Positions 1 to 9,756 of a stretch of DNA of 64,000 nucleotides are shown here, one piece after another (position 1 is the first letter of the stretch; each line of letters begins with the position of its first letter). Location of the stretch: contig JARLHI010000075.1 in NCBI GenBank assembly GCA_031292355.1, positions 248,001 to 312,000 on the forward strand, given 5' to 3'. Source of the DNA: Candidatus Obscuribacterales bacterium. Its GTDB lineage: Bacteria; Cyanobacteriota; Vampirovibrionia; Obscuribacterales; Obscuribacteraceae. A program made the position numbers and the translations under genes. The notes below the pieces were generated by a model that had not been told where the DNA came from, searched no databases, and saw only the letters and a program-made list of their open reading frames with translations.

Positions 1-785
1 GGTGGATAAGCGGCTCCAAATAGAGGATCTAAAAACCACCGTCCACTCTTGTTCCATTCGTCGTCAGCGGCTTTTATATCTGCCGGTGAGTCAGTTGCTG
101 CCTCAACAGGATTAACGCTCAAGGAGATGCCGACATTAGCCGATGAATTAGTCGCTCGAATAGCTTGGGTGGCAAGTCCATGACCAACGAGTAAATGATG
201 ACCGACATGCAATGCCGTTTTAATATCGCGTACTCCAGGCGCGTGCTCGCCAGTAACATTGCCAATACTTGCCACCACCCACGGTTCGTTGATTGTAATC
301 CAGTTTTTGACCCGGTCACCAAAACGTCTCGACAAGGCGGCTGCATAATCGGCGAAATAGCCCGCTGTGTCGCGATTAACCCAACCGCCTTTATCTTGCA
401 AAGACTGTGGTAGGTCCCAATGATAAAGAGTGATGTAAGGATCGATACCTTTTTCGAGCAGCGACTCAACTAGGCGGTCGTAATAGTCTAGCCCCGCCAG
501 ATTGATTTTGCCGTGACCGATAGGATAAATGCGAGGCCATGAAACTGAAAAGCGATAAGCTTTGCAATTCAATTGTTTGGCTAACTGAAAGTCGGCCTCG
601 TATAGGTTGTAGTGATCGCAGGCGATATCACCGTTTTCGCCAGTAAGAATTTTGCCAGGAGCGTGAGAAAACGTATCCCAAATTGACTGTCCCTTGCCGT
701 CAACTTTTGCTGCACCTTCAATTTGATAAGAAGATGTTGCAGCCCCCCAAACAAAGCCACGAGGAAAAACAAGGTTTTCAGTCAT
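1..785 (-). CDS. GH1 family beta-glucosidase (3' part outside window)
   Basis: Hydrolyses beta-linked glucosides or galactosides, probably in the cytoplasm since no signal peptide is visible. The 261 visible residues carry the GH1 N-terminal signature (FVWGAATSSYQIEG, about residues 11-24), the sugar-binding His122 in YHWDLPQ, and the acid/base Glu167 in TINEPWVV. The nucleophile motif (usually I/V-T-E-N-G) lies beyond the window edge, so activity cannot be fully judged. The ATG at 785 overlaps the end of rsgA as ATGACTGA, which implies co-transcription and probably translational coupling. The family is clear; the substrate is not known. Confidence 0.93.
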   Translation of the reverse strand, partial: MTENLVFPRGFVWGAATSSYQIEGAAKVDGKGQSIWDTFSHAPGKILTGENGDIACDHYNLYEADFQLAKQLNCKAYRFSVSWPRIYPIGHGKINLAGLDYYDRLVESLLEKGIDPYITLYHWDLPQSLQDKGGWVNRDTAGYFADYAAALSRRFGDRVKNWITINEPWVVASIGNVTGEHAPGVRDIKTALHVGHHLLVGHGLATQAIRATNSSANVGISLSVNPVEAATDSPADIKAADDEWNKSGRWFLDPLFGAAYP

Positions 786-2181
786 TTTTCAGATTTCCTT
801 CCGCAGATCCAGTTTCCAAGTTTCGTCTGGCAAGACGATCCTTATATGTGTTCTTTTTGCGAGGCGCTTGTTCAATTATTTCTTCTGCTGGTGCAGGCAA
901 TCCAAGCGTTTTATTGAGATTGCGGTCTTGCCGCGCGTCTTGATCTAATTGATGGCGGCTGTGAAGGTCAACGGCACTATCTTCAATTATTTGAGCGCGC
1001 ACAGCCGATTGCCGTTCATCTTGTGATACTAAACCTGCGTCATCACCTTCGGTGTCATCGAGCTGCTCGAAGTCGTCGAGATCTTCATCAAGATCGTCAA
1101 GATCTTCAAGCTCGTCATCATCTTCTGTTTCTATCAGCTGATTGTCTCTGCGTCTTGATGTAGCGCGATCCTTGCTGGTGAGCTTGATGATTTGCTTTGT
1201 CTTTTTGGCAGCCACCACTGTTTTGACGTTGGCTTCCACTTTTTGCGAAGTATCCTTGCGCAGCTTATATTCCGCCTGAGCATCGGCGACAATGGCGCAG
1301 TAACTTTCAAAACGACCAGGCGAAATTTGGGAGATGTTTTTCAGGACGTGGCAGCCAATTTCGCCCAGATGAAGACAATTGAGAAATTTGCAGTCATGAG
1401 CCAGCTCCAAAATTTCGGGAAACTGCCAGACGACTTCGGCAGGTTCTGGATGCTTCAATTCAAGAATATTGAATCCTGGTGTGTCAGCCACCCAAGAATC
1501 GAGACCTTCGCCCAAACCAAAGTACTTTTCGAGCGTTCCTATATTGTAGAGCTCGCTATGTGTGGTTGTGTGTCGACCGACGCCAGTGTCGTTTTCCATG
1601 ATCCCCGTGCGCAAATTGAAGCCAGGCACGAGAGAATTGAGCAGGCTGGACTTACCAACACCTGATGGCCCAGCCATTACAGAGACTTTTCCCCGCATCA
1701 TTTTGACCAGGTTCTCAAGACCATCTTGAGTCTTTGCACTAACAAAAGTAACGAAGTATCCAAGGGGTTCATAAATACTTCTTAAAGCAGTTAACCTCTC
1801 GGCTGAGGCTAAATCACATTTATTGAACACCAGTACAGGCGGGATGGAGCCTAGTTCTAACAGGAAGTGAACCAAGTAGCGATCGCACACTAAAGGGCTC
1901 CATTCGGGCTGATGGACGGCCTGTACAATGATTGCCTGATCTACGTTCGCCACAGGCGGACGACTGAGGAGGTTGCGTCGGTCCAATCTGACGCTGATCA
2001 CAGCAGTTTTAGCTTCAGAGTTGACCTCGTCCAGTTCTACTCGATCGCCAGTGAGAATGGAAAAGCCTTCCTTCTTAATACGGCGCCGAGCCTGACAGAA
2101 ATAAGTGGTGTTGTGTTCACTGACGAAGACTTGATAGCCTCCAGCATGACTTCTCAGAACAGTACCAACAACATTCAACAA
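778..2181 (-). CDS. rsgA: RsgA, small-subunit ribosome biogenesis GTPase, with long acidic tail
   Basis: GTPase that checks late maturation of the 30S subunit. It has the circularly permuted G-box order typical of the family: NKCD (G4, residues 120-123), then the P-loop GPSGVGKSS (171-179), then DTPGF (G3, 233-237). An N-terminal OB-fold region precedes these, and a zinc-binding Cys/His cluster follows (C264, C269, H271, C277). Family members usually stop near residue 300-350. This one continues to 467 with a Lys-rich stretch and then a strongly Asp/Glu-rich segment (about 348-383). The ATG start fits the OB-fold beginning. It is divergent from typA and upstream of the GH1 gene. Confidence 0.95.
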   Translation of the reverse strand: MLNVVGTVLRSHAGGYQVFVSEHNTTYFCQARRRIKKEGFSILTGDRVELDEVNSEAKTAVISVRLDRRNLLSRPPVANVDQAIIVQAVHQPEWSPLVCDRYLVHFLLELGSIPPVLVFNKCDLASAERLTALRSIYEPLGYFVTFVSAKTQDGLENLVKMMRGKVSVMAGPSGVGKSSLLNSLVPGFNLRTGIMENDTGVGRHTTTHSELYNIGTLEKYFGLGEGLDSWVADTPGFNILELKHPEPAEVVWQFPEILELAHDCKFLNCLHLGEIGCHVLKNISQISPGRFESYCAIVADAQAEYKLRKDTSQKVEANVKTVVAAKKTKQIIKLTSKDRATSRRRDNQLIETEDDDELEDLDDLDEDLDDFEQLDDTEGDDAGLVSQDERQSAVRAQIIEDSAVDLHSRHQLDQDARQDRNLNKTLGLPAPAEEIIEQAPRKKNTYKDRLARRNLETGSAEGNLKND

Positions 2182-2409
2182 ACAACCGCCTTACAGATTG
2201 ACTTATTAACCACGAGTTAATCGTTAAAAGAGCACTATAGATGGCTCAGGCGACGTGACTTCGAAAGAATTCGCAAGAAGTAAAAAAGTGTCAAAGAACA
2301 CGGAAAAGGATACACCAACTCCACAGACTAATAAGAAAGGAAAAGAGGAAAGCGAGTTCGCTGATATAGCGCGGTAGAACATGTGTCAAGATTTTAAAAG
2401 GTAAAACCA
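2182..2409. promoter_or_regulatory. Divergent intergenic region rsgA / typA
   Basis: This stretch separates two translation-related genes read in opposite directions, so it must carry both promoters. It is A/G-rich on the plus strand just before typA. No convincing -10/-35 pair or operator could be assigned by eye. Confidence 0.4.
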
Positions 2410-4320
2410 ATGAGCGCGGTAATAATGAATCAAGGTAGCAGAATCGAAGGTATCGAAGTCGAGAGCATAACTGACAATGTTATGCCTGAAGAACCTTTGG
2501 CTCCTGACGTGCTTGGTAGCCTTTCTGGCAGCGACAAAGACTTAGCCCACATCCGCAACATTGCCATCATCGCCCACGTTGACCACGGCAAAACCACACT
2601 AGTCGACCAGTTTTTGCGTCAGACCGGTATTTTTCGCCAAAACGAAGAACTCGTCGAATGCGTCATGGACTCGAACGACTTGGAACGTGAACGCGGCATC
2701 ACCATTTTGTCCAAAAACACAGCGGTCACCTACAAAGACCATTTGATCAATATCATCGATACCCCAGGACACGCGGACTTCGGCGGCGAAGTTGAACGTA
2801 TTCTAGGCATGGTTGATTGCGCTCTTTTGATTGTGGACGCCGCTGAAGGTCCCATGCCCCAGACTCGCTTTGTATTGCGTAAAGCACTTGAGCGTGGCAT
2901 GCGTCCTATCGTAGTCGTCAACAAAATTGACCGTCCCAACATCGACCCACATATTGCAGTCGATAAAGTATTCGACCTTTTCGTCGAATTAGGCGCCAAT
3001 CACGATCAACTCGATTTCCCGTACATCTTCGCCTCAGGCGTTCAAGGCATCGCGAAGCGCACTCCTGAAGAAGAAGGCGTCGACCTGCGTCCATTGCTCG
3101 ATTTAATTCTTGAGCATGCCCCAGCTGCTAAAGGCGACGTTGAAGCACCATTGCAAATGCAAGTAACCATCCTCGATTTCTCCGATTACATCGGCCGTAT
3201 CGGCATCGGTCGTATTTACAATGGCAAAATCAGAGACGGTCAGCAAATTGCCATGCTCAAAGAAGATGGTTCTGTCGTCCGCGGCAAAATCAGTAAGTTG
3301 TTTACCTTCCACGGTTTAAAGCGAGTTGAAGTAACAGAAGCCCACGCCGGGCAAATCATCGGCTTTGCAGGATTTGCGACTGCTAACGTTGGCGACACAG
3401 TCTGCGACATCGAAAATCCAATCGCTTTGCCTCGTACAACCGTTGATGAACCAACCATGAAAATGGCGTTCCTTGTAAACGATTCCCCATTTGCCGGTCG
3501 TGAAGGCAAGTTCGTCACCACTCGTCAGATTCGCACCCGCTTGTTTCACGAATTAGAAACAAACGTCAGCTTGCGCGTTCAAGACACCGACAATACAGAT
3601 ACTTTCATGGTTTCTGGTCGCGGTGAGTTGCACCTGGGCATCTTGATTGAAACTATGCGTCGTGAAGGATTCGAATTCCAGGTTTCACGACCAGAAGTGA
3701 TCATGAAAGAAATCGACGGCAAGAAGATGGAACCATTCGAGCGCTTGCTCATTGACGTTCCTGAGGATTACACAGGCGCTGTAATGAGCGAACTGGGAAC
3801 GCGCAAAGCCGAATTGCTCAATATGAATGTTGAATTGAAGCAGGCGTATTTGGAATTCATGATTCCGACCCGCGGTTTAATTGGCTTCCGTAGCCAGTTC
3901 TTGCGCTTGACCAAAGGCAACGGCGTAATGAACCATGCTTTTGTTGAATACCGCGAATATTCTGGTGACATCAGCAATCAACGCAATGGTGTATTGATTG
4001 CCTGGGAAGAAGGAAACGTTACCGCCTACGCTTTAGCTGGTGCCGAAGACCGCGGAACATACTTCATCACTCCAGGCACTCATGTTTATGCCGGCATGAT
4101 CATTGGCGAATGCAATCGCAATCAGGATCTAGACATCAACGTTTGCAAAATGAAAAAGCTGACGAACATGCGCGCTTCAGGCTCTGACTTCCTCGTCACC
4201 TTGCAAGCACCAACGCAATTCTCTCTGGAACAATGTCTCGAGTACATCGCTGAAGACGAACTCGTGGAAATTACACCAAAGACAATCAGAATGCGTAAGC
4301 GCGATTTGAACAGACACTAA
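2410..4320 (+). CDS. typA: TypA/BipA translational GTPase
   Basis: Ribosome-binding GTPase of the EF-G/LepA class, linked to 50S assembly and stress or low-temperature growth. The P-loop AHVDHGKT lies at 55-62, DTPGH at 117-121 and NKID at 171-174, followed by the EF-G-like domains and the BipA C-terminal domain. At 636 residues it is slightly longer than the usual 600-615, because about 45 extra residues precede the conserved [16 protein letters not shown] start. No better-placed start with a ribosome site is visible near residue 45, so the upstream ATG is kept. A terminator follows. Confidence 0.97.
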   Translation: MSAVIMNQGSRIEGIEVESITDNVMPEEPLAPDVLGSLSGSDKDLAHIRNIAIIAHVDHGKTTLVDQFLRQTGIFRQNEELVECVMDSNDLERERGITILSKNTAVTYKDHLINIIDTPGHADFGGEVERILGMVDCALLIVDAAEGPMPQTRFVLRKALERGMRPIVVVNKIDRPNIDPHIAVDKVFDLFVELGANHDQLDFPYIFASGVQGIAKRTPEEEGVDLRPLLDLILEHAPAAKGDVEAPLQMQVTILDFSDYIGRIGIGRIYNGKIRDGQQIAMLKEDGSVVRGKISKLFTFHGLKRVEVTEAHAGQIIGFAGFATANVGDTVCDIENPIALPRTTVDEPTMKMAFLVNDSPFAGREGKFVTTRQIRTRLFHELETNVSLRVQDTDNTDTFMVSGRGELHLGILIETMRREGFEFQVSRPEVIMKEIDGKKMEPFERLLIDVPEDYTGAVMSELGTRKAELLNMNVELKQAYLEFMIPTRGLIGFRSQFLRLTKGNGVMNHAFVEYREYSGDISNQRNGVLIAWEEGNVTAYALAGAEDRGTYFITPGTHVYAGMIIGECNRNQDLDINVCKMKKLTNMRASGSDFLVTLQAPTQFSLEQCLEYIAEDELVEITPKTIRMRKRDLNRH

Positions 4321-4356
4321 AAATCTGTTTCAAAATCTAACTCGAAATCGATACAT

Positions 4357-4397
4357 AATAGATAGGGCATCATTTTTGGTGCCTTATCTATTTTTTT
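4357..4397 (+). terminator. Rho-independent terminator after typA
   Basis: A stem of about 13 bp (AGATAGGGCA with TGCCTTATCT plus flanking A/T pairs, one G-T wobble) is followed by a run of seven T. It lies 36 bases after the typA stop codon. Confidence 0.85.
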
Positions 4398-4430
4398 AGT
4401 AATGGCAAGTCAATCAAATCGAGAGCAATT

Positions 4431-4697
4431 ATGGCTGAATCAAATGCACATACCGAAGCAGGCGCCGACATGGTCGAGCTTATTGTGATGCTTCATGCCG
4501 GCCACAACGAGGAGGACGCGGCACCGCTTGCGGAGTCCGTGAAAGCTAGAGTGCTTGAAGTGAGAACGATGTTCGATCACAAAGTCGTTGCTTTAATTGC
4601 CATTGCTGCAGAATTAGCAGAATCAACTTTGAGTCAATTGCAACACGACGACCGGGTAGAACTAGCGCAATTCAACCGCATTTACAAACACTGCTAA
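4431..4697 (+). CDS. Small hypothetical protein (88 aa)
   Basis: Not recognised. It is a short, mostly helical, acidic protein with no signal peptide or membrane segment. A weak purine-rich site (GAGAG) precedes the ATG. It stands alone between the typA terminator and a hairpin-rich region. The composition looks like a real soluble protein, but no family evidence supports it. Confidence 0.45.
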   Translation: MAESNAHTEAGADMVELIVMLHAGHNEEDAAPLAESVKARVLEVRTMFDHKVVALIAIAAELAESTLSQLQHDDRVELAQFNRIYKHC

Positions 4698-4836
4698 GCT
4701 TTGGATTTTCTTGCAGACAGCCTAAAAAAACGTGTCGATGGCAGGGGCAAAAAACCGTTTAATATTTCGAGATTTTTTCGACAATTTCTTACATCCCACC
4801 CAGAACGCAAAACCATTGCCAGGTAAGCGTTTGAGC

Positions 4837-4917
4837 GGATGAACAAAACATCCAAAGATGCTGTTACCACAGCTCGGCGAGGTAACGGTCTTCCCTGTGG
4901 GTCTTTCAGAGAGCCCA
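4837..4917. other. Cluster of three hairpins between convergent genes
   Basis: Three perfect or near-perfect hairpins follow each other: GGATG/CATCC (4837-4853), GTTACC/GGTAAC (4863-4886) and TGGG/CCCA with an inner TCT/AGA helix (4898-4917). They lie between the 3' ends of two convergent genes. They could be back-to-back terminators or a small structured RNA. The T-runs are poor, and the sequence does not look like SRP RNA, 6S RNA or tmRNA. Confidence 0.4.
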
Positions 4918-4978
4918 TTTATTAAACGCTTTTTTGCGGTATGCCGCTGTGCTTTTCGGGTCAGACTTTTTTGCTAAA

Positions 4979-5626
4979 TTATTGACCGTTATAGTACAAA
5001 TATTTTTTGACACCGGGCGGATCTGAAGCCACAAAGATGGTCATTGACGAACGGATGGCGTTATCCGGCGAAGGTTGATACGGCAGAAAGTTGAATTTGG
5101 CAAAATCAGCGAGCACACTGTCTATTGAAGCCACCGGCACGTAAAGGGCTGCAACCGAGCAGCGCATCAGACCAACATCAAGCATTAGCCGTGTGACTGC
5201 ATTTGCAATGGCGCAGGTGGAATTATTGGCATCGTCAGATGGTATTACTCGAATGACGCCCTGTTCTCCTGGTGTCAGACCCAGTTCATGATAACGCCTG
5301 CAGCCAATTGCAGCACAATTGTGATACCAGAGATCTTCGAACTGCACGACCTGACTGATTCGATTTTGATTGAGCCGAGGCGTTTGACGATAGATGATCG
5401 AGAGCTTGGTCATCGGCGTCAAAGTGGAAGTCGGATAATTCAGATAGTTCTTGATGATTTGAGCATTCATTGTAATCACCCAGTCAAAACGCTGATCGAG
5501 CGAGCTATCGCTGATCACATACTCGCCAGCGTCTTGAGCTGTTGCAGGCGCCGCCAGACAAATATTGAGCATGAGCACGCAGGCACAGGCGCCGAAACAA
5601 AATCGTCTAAATTGTTGGAATAACAA
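4979..5626 (-). CDS. Exported hypothetical protein (215 aa)
   Basis: Not recognised. The TTG-initiated reading frame starts with Arg residues, a hydrophobic stretch and a likely cleavage site at ATAQ (about residue 31), so export to the periplasm is expected. The mature part has several Cys residues (around 104, 109, 138 and 156) that could form disulfides. The start is uncertain because no ATG upstream of the signal peptide is in frame. It is divergent from the next gene across a palindromic spacer. Confidence 0.7.
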   Translation of the reverse strand: MLFQQFRRFCFGACACVLMLNICLAAPATAQDAGEYVISDSSLDQRFDWVITMNAQIIKNYLNYPTSTLTPMTKLSIIYRQTPRLNQNRISQVVQFEDLWYHNCAAIGCRRYHELGLTPGEQGVIRVIPSDDANNSTCAIANAVTRLMLDVGLMRCSVAALYVPVASIDSVLADFAKFNFLPYQPSPDNAIRSSMTIFVASDPPGVKKYLYYNGQ

Positions 5627-5659
5627 CTTGATCTCGCAGTGCGTCGAAGGACGCTCGGG

Positions 5660-5693
5660 TAGAATTACTTTCTATCTTAAACGATAGAATTAC
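5660..5693. promoter_or_regulatory. Palindrome plus direct repeats in divergent promoter region
   Basis: The inverted repeat TTCTATC-N6-GATAGAA (5670-5689) overlaps a 9-bp direct repeat TAGAATTAC (5660-5668 and 5685-5693). It sits in a 96-bp spacer between two divergent genes, the usual position for an operator controlling both. The binding protein is unknown. Confidence 0.45.
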
Positions 5694-5722
5694 CAGGAAT
5701 GTGAATTACGGCATAAGACCTG

Positions 5723-6661
5723 ATGCGAAAAGCCCTTTTCATCCCCGTCACTTTTAACAGCAACCACCGGAAGCGCCACGGCTTGCGCTCACATAACGGT
5801 AATATGCTGTCGATGGTAGCGCTTCTGCTTGGTCTCGTTTGCTTTGCCTGCCTTACTTCCTTCGGTTTTTACATGCTACTCTCCCAGCAAAAAAATGGAC
5901 AATCTGGGACAGATCAATATGCGCTTACAAGTGCCAGCACATTGAACGCCGGCGACCGCATCGGGCAGATGAACAATGTAATCGAGCGTTGTCGTGAACT
6001 TGTATATGTATCTAGAGTCAACAACGACAAAGCGCAACTACCGATGAACAAGCTCTATCAAGCGCTATCAGCGCAACTTCTCGACGAATCCCGCGAGAAT
6101 GCCAAACTCGTTGAAGAAGAACGCAAGAATCAAATCAAACTTTGTGTCAAAAATCTGCAAGCCACAATTGTCGCCACAAAAAAAGTGGCACCGACTGGCA
6201 AACGTCTCAGTCTACCCATGTTCGAATCGGCTTATCCACAAATCGAAATAGTGCGACTGGGATATATAAAAGGCGTTCAAAGTAATGTCGAAAATCTGCT
6301 CGTAATACCAGACTTGCGTGAATTCGATGTCGAGAAGAAATATATACAAAAAGGCAGCAATCTTTATCTCGGGAATATCAACGCAAAACTGCCCGGTCCT
6401 GATGACGATTTAGATTTTAAACTGTCGGCACTGCCAGCGGATGTAAAAAAGACGATATCACCATCAAGGTTGACTGCACCAGACGTTTTTGTGACAACGG
6501 CTACGATTTTTGCCCAAGATAAACCGCTAGACGCAAAAATGGATCAATTACCCGGCGCTATTCAATTGCAAGAACAAATGGATGTGAGCAATCGCCAGGC
6601 CACTTCGGAGCTGAAATTAACAAGCACTGCCACTGCTAGTGGTGCCTCACCCAGTCCGTAA
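5723..6661 (+). CDS. Single-pass membrane protein of unknown function (312 aa)
   Basis: Not recognised. A basic N-terminus is followed by one hydrophobic helix (about residues 29-53), then a Gln/Lys-rich mostly extracytoplasmic region with a likely helical segment at 80-150 and a low-complexity Ser/Thr/Ala tail. No enzymatic motif is visible. It is divergent from the exported protein upstream and may share its operator. A structural or scaffold role is possible but unsupported. Confidence 0.65.
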   Translation: MRKALFIPVTFNSNHRKRHGLRSHNGNMLSMVALLLGLVCFACLTSFGFYMLLSQQKNGQSGTDQYALTSASTLNAGDRIGQMNNVIERCRELVYVSRVNNDKAQLPMNKLYQALSAQLLDESRENAKLVEEERKNQIKLCVKNLQATIVATKKVAPTGKRLSLPMFESAYPQIEIVRLGYIKGVQSNVENLLVIPDLREFDVEKKYIQKGSNLYLGNINAKLPGPDDDLDFKLSALPADVKKTISPSRLTAPDVFVTTATIFAQDKPLDAKMDQLPGAIQLQEQMDVSNRQATSELKLTSTATASGASPSP

Positions 6662-6966
6662 AATTTTTCGCTTCAGACGAGATTTGGAAGAGCCGACGTG
6701 GCACATTGAAAATATGGTGCATTAGCTACGCCAAAACGGATAATTATCCGCCACTCGGAAGAGGCAAAAGAACCCAGCATTGACAACTATATTGCTTATT
6801 GCTCCATGCACCTCTACAATTCCGTATATGTGCTTAGCTTTACAAATGTTCAGGAAATCAAGTAGCTGATTTCCTTCAGTTAGCCCAATGCATTTACCAC
6901 AACGGAATCCCGCAGTCCTAGACACCATAGCCGAAGTATTTGGCCGATAAGGAGCAGAAAACGATC

Positions 6967-8280
6967 ATGAAAATTGCAAGGACATCCTTGAATGGTTCCA
7001 GTATCAAAAGGCGTGGTGCTGTGGCACTGGCCGCTCTCTCATTGATGCTTAGCTCTTCACTATCACTAGCAGCCAAAGCAGACAATGTCACACCAAGCAA
7101 AGTTATCGGACAGTCGCGTCCAGCAACAGCTGCTCATTACACGTCTGACGAACTGATCATCATGCCAAAAGCCAGCGTCGACAAAGAAGACCTTGACGCT
7201 TCTATTGACAAAATGGGCGGGAAAGTCGGCACTAAAGACTTGATGGGCAAATTTTTCATAGTTAAAGTCGACCCCAAACATATAGATGAAATTTTGAAAG
7301 AAGCGCAAAAAGACAAAAATTTCGCTATGGTCCAACGCAATGGTGTCTACAAAGCGCAGCAGTTTACAACAACCCCAAATGACCCCGGTTTTCCTCAACA
7401 GTTCTATTTGGGTCAATTGAACATCCCTAACGCCTGGGCATTGGGTGCCGCCGGTCAAGGGATCACAATTGGCTCGCTCGACACTGGCATCGACTATTAT
7501 CAACCAGAGTTGGTCGGTCGCATGAAGAGTATTGGCTACAACGCTGTTATGAATGCTGCCAATGGCTACGACTTTTTCAGTGCATTCGGTCCAGATGCCT
7601 TCTCACATGGCACATTCACAATGACCTGTGCAGCTTGCACTACAAATAATGCTTTCGGCTTTGCCTCACCTGCGTTCCAATCGCAGATTCAACCAGTTTG
7701 CATCGACGTCGGCAACGGCGCTAGTGATATGCAAATTGCATTAGGTATCGAGTATTTGCTCCTAACTGGAGTCAAGCTGGCTAATTTGTCTTTCAATTCC
7801 GCCGACCCGAATTTCAATCTATCGGTACTTAGCTCTGCTCCAATCATCAAATATGCATCTTCAGTTTATGCAGGCTATGGCGGGATCATTTTCAACTCCG
7901 CCGGTAACGACGGCAATTTGATCAACGGTGTCACCATCCCAGGTTTTGTCCCCGTAGCTGCCCTTAACGCGGACAATACCCCAGCTAGTTTCACCGATTA
8001 CGGCGCCCAAATTCAATTTGCCGCTCCTGGAGTTGGTATAACAAATACCGGCTTCTCTGGTGCTGTCTACACCCTGGATGGCACGTCGTTCGCATCACCT
8101 CTGACAGCTGGAGTGGCTGCTCAAGTGTGGAGTGTGGCCCCTAATTTGACGGCGACACAAGTACAGCAAATCATGCAATCGACAGCATCTGTGCCAACCG
8201 GCGCTGACAAGCGCTTCTATGGCTACGGCATACCGAATGCGGCAGCAGCTGTATCGCTGGCTCAAAACAGCTTCCAATAA
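6967..8280 (+). CDS. Secreted S8 (subtilisin-like) serine protease
   Basis: Extracellular or periplasmic endopeptidase. The signal peptide covers residues 1-36. A propeptide of the inhibitor I9-like type lies at about 58-130. The catalytic triad is Asp172 (SLDTGID), His214 (SHGTFT) and Ser374 (GTSFASP), with the oxyanion Asn313 in SAGND. Numbering uses the ATG at 6967, which is preceded by AAGGAG at 6949-6954. A TTG at 6940 would add nine residues ahead of the signal peptide and overlap that ribosome site. The propeptide would keep it inactive until processed. A shared terminator follows. Confidence 0.93.
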   Translation: MKIARTSLNGSSIKRRGAVALAALSLMLSSSLSLAAKADNVTPSKVIGQSRPATAAHYTSDELIIMPKASVDKEDLDASIDKMGGKVGTKDLMGKFFIVKVDPKHIDEILKEAQKDKNFAMVQRNGVYKAQQFTTTPNDPGFPQQFYLGQLNIPNAWALGAAGQGITIGSLDTGIDYYQPELVGRMKSIGYNAVMNAANGYDFFSAFGPDAFSHGTFTMTCAACTTNNAFGFASPAFQSQIQPVCIDVGNGASDMQIALGIEYLLLTGVKLANLSFNSADPNFNLSVLSSAPIIKYASSVYAGYGGIIFNSAGNDGNLINGVTIPGFVPVAALNADNTPASFTDYGAQIQFAAPGVGITNTGFSGAVYTLDGTSFASPLTAGVAAQVWSVAPNLTATQVQQIMQSTASVPTGADKRFYGYGIPNAAAAVSLAQNSFQ

Positions 8281-8316
8281 AAAGCTGGGTTCAAACTAGC
8301 AATTCAAGATCAATAG

Positions 8317-8350
8317 AAGAGGGCGAATGCTAGACATTCAGCCCTCTTTT
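8317..8350. terminator. Bidirectional terminator between protease and dehydrogenase genes
   Basis: AAGAGGGC pairs with GCCCTCTT, and GAATG/CATTC extends the stem, with T-runs on both strands. It separates two convergent genes and overlaps the last codons of the minus-strand gene. Confidence 0.8.
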
Positions 8351-9596
8351 ACTTTGAGGGATAGGCGCTTTTTAGAGCCACGATAGTGCCACTAAGTTTA
8401 GTGCCGCCTTTTGCGGCCGATTTCTCATCATAACTAATACGATAAATCGCGCCGCCGAAATCGTCAGAAATCAAAAGCGCACCATCAGGCATAATGCACA
8501 AATCATTGGGCCGTCCAAAAGGCTTACCATCATCTTGCAGCCAGCCTTCGGCAAAGATCTTATAGCCGGTCGCTTTGCTGTTGTTCATCGTTACCAGCGT
8601 GATTCGATAACCAAATGGATTCGTACGATTCCATGAGCCGTGTTCGCATATGAAAGCTTGATTGGTGTATTCGGCTGGAAACATTTTACCGTTGTAGAAC
8701 CGCACACCAAGAGCGGCTACATGCGGACCAAGCTCCTGAGCTGGAGGTGTAAATTGGTAGCTCTTATCTCTGTCTTTATCGCCAAAATCCTTGTCCATCT
8801 GATTGGCACCCCAGCGATACGGAAAGCCAAAATTCATGCCAGCAACAGGGGCATGATTCAATTCGTCAGGCGGAATGTTGTCGCCTAAAAGATCTCGTCC
8901 ATTATCTGTGAACCAGAGTTCTTTGGTTTTTGGCTGCCAATCGAAACCAACAGTGTTTCTAATACCTTTTGCAAAAATCTCAAGATTAGAACCATCAGGA
9001 CGAATGCGGCACAGCGAGGCAAAGCGCGCATCATCAGGGCGCAAACAAACATTGCAGGGAGCCCCTACTGGAACGTAGAGCAAATCATCAGGACCAAAGC
9101 GGATATATTTCCAACCATGATGCGTTTCGCTCGGCAGGTCACCATACACCACCCTTGGTGCAGGCGGATTATCCAATTTGTTGTCGATATCATCATAACG
9201 ACTGATTTTATTGACTTCAGCAACATAGAGACAGCCTTTTCTCCAGGCCACTCCATTAGGCATGAACAGGTCTTTAGCGACGATCTTGACGGCATCAGCA
9301 TGACCATCGTGATCTTTATCAATCACCGCGTAAACAGGTCCTTTGCTACCGTCTATTCCTTTTGTGCCGACATACAAGATACCGTTATCACTGAGACACA
9401 TTTGTCTGGCGCCAGGCACTGTGGCACAGTAGGTTTCAATCTTAAAACCAGGCGGCAACTTTATTTTATCGAGATTAATTGGATGCACAGCCTGCGCTTT
9501 TTCAATCAAGAAAAATGCCACGCAAGCCAGCCCTAGCAGCAGCGCCGAAAAAACCGAAAGTCGAAAATTTTTCGTCGCCGTTTTCTGCTCAGCCAT
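8349..9596 (-). CDS. PQQ-dependent sugar (glucose/sorbosone) dehydrogenase-like protein
   Basis: Predicted six-bladed beta-propeller of the soluble aldose/sorbosone dehydrogenase family, which oxidises sugars in the periplasm using PQQ. An N-terminal signal or anchor helix (residues 12-35) is followed by propeller repeats. Typical segments are KLPPGFKIETY, the RFGPDDLLYVPVGAPCNVC region, and GFDWQPKTKELWFTDNGRD. The Cys pair in APCNVC is common in this subfamily. No PQQ synthesis genes are in the window, so cofactor supply is unknown. A role as a non-catalytic sugar-binding propeller is the alternative. Confidence 0.85.
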   Translation of the reverse strand: MAEQKTATKNFRLSVFSALLLGLACVAFFLIEKAQAVHPINLDKIKLPPGFKIETYCATVPGARQMCLSDNGILYVGTKGIDGSKGPVYAVIDKDHDGHADAVKIVAKDLFMPNGVAWRKGCLYVAEVNKISRYDDIDNKLDNPPAPRVVYGDLPSETHHGWKYIRFGPDDLLYVPVGAPCNVCLRPDDARFASLCRIRPDGSNLEIFAKGIRNTVGFDWQPKTKELWFTDNGRDLLGDNIPPDELNHAPVAGMNFGFPYRWGANQMDKDFGDKDRDKSYQFTPPAQELGPHVAALGVRFYNGKMFPAEYTNQAFICEHGSWNRTNPFGYRITLVTMNNSKATGYKIFAEGWLQDDGKPFGRPNDLCIMPDGALLISDDFGGAIYRISYDEKSAAKGGTKLSGTIVALKSAYPSK

Positions 9597-9756
9597 GAAG
9601 TACCTTTTGCAAACGTTTTAGCGTAACGCACAAATTAGAACAGATTCGCATTGACAATAGCAACGTTCGACAGGATTTGCGTAATCTTTGCCAGGCAACC
9701 TTTAAAGATGCTCTAAATTTGACATAATAGGGGCTCCCTCAAGGAGATTTGCCAAG

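Noticed and set aside
1192-1665. Plus-strand frame of 157 codons inside rsgA
   Set aside because: Antisense to the conserved GTPase core of rsgA, so explained as a shadow.
4694-4918. Minus-strand frame of 74 codons
   Set aside because: It spans the hairpin cluster, has no ribosome site and no recognisable composition.
6780-6808. TTGACA resembling a -35 box before the protease gene
   Set aside because: No acceptable -10 hexamer lies 16-18 bases downstream.
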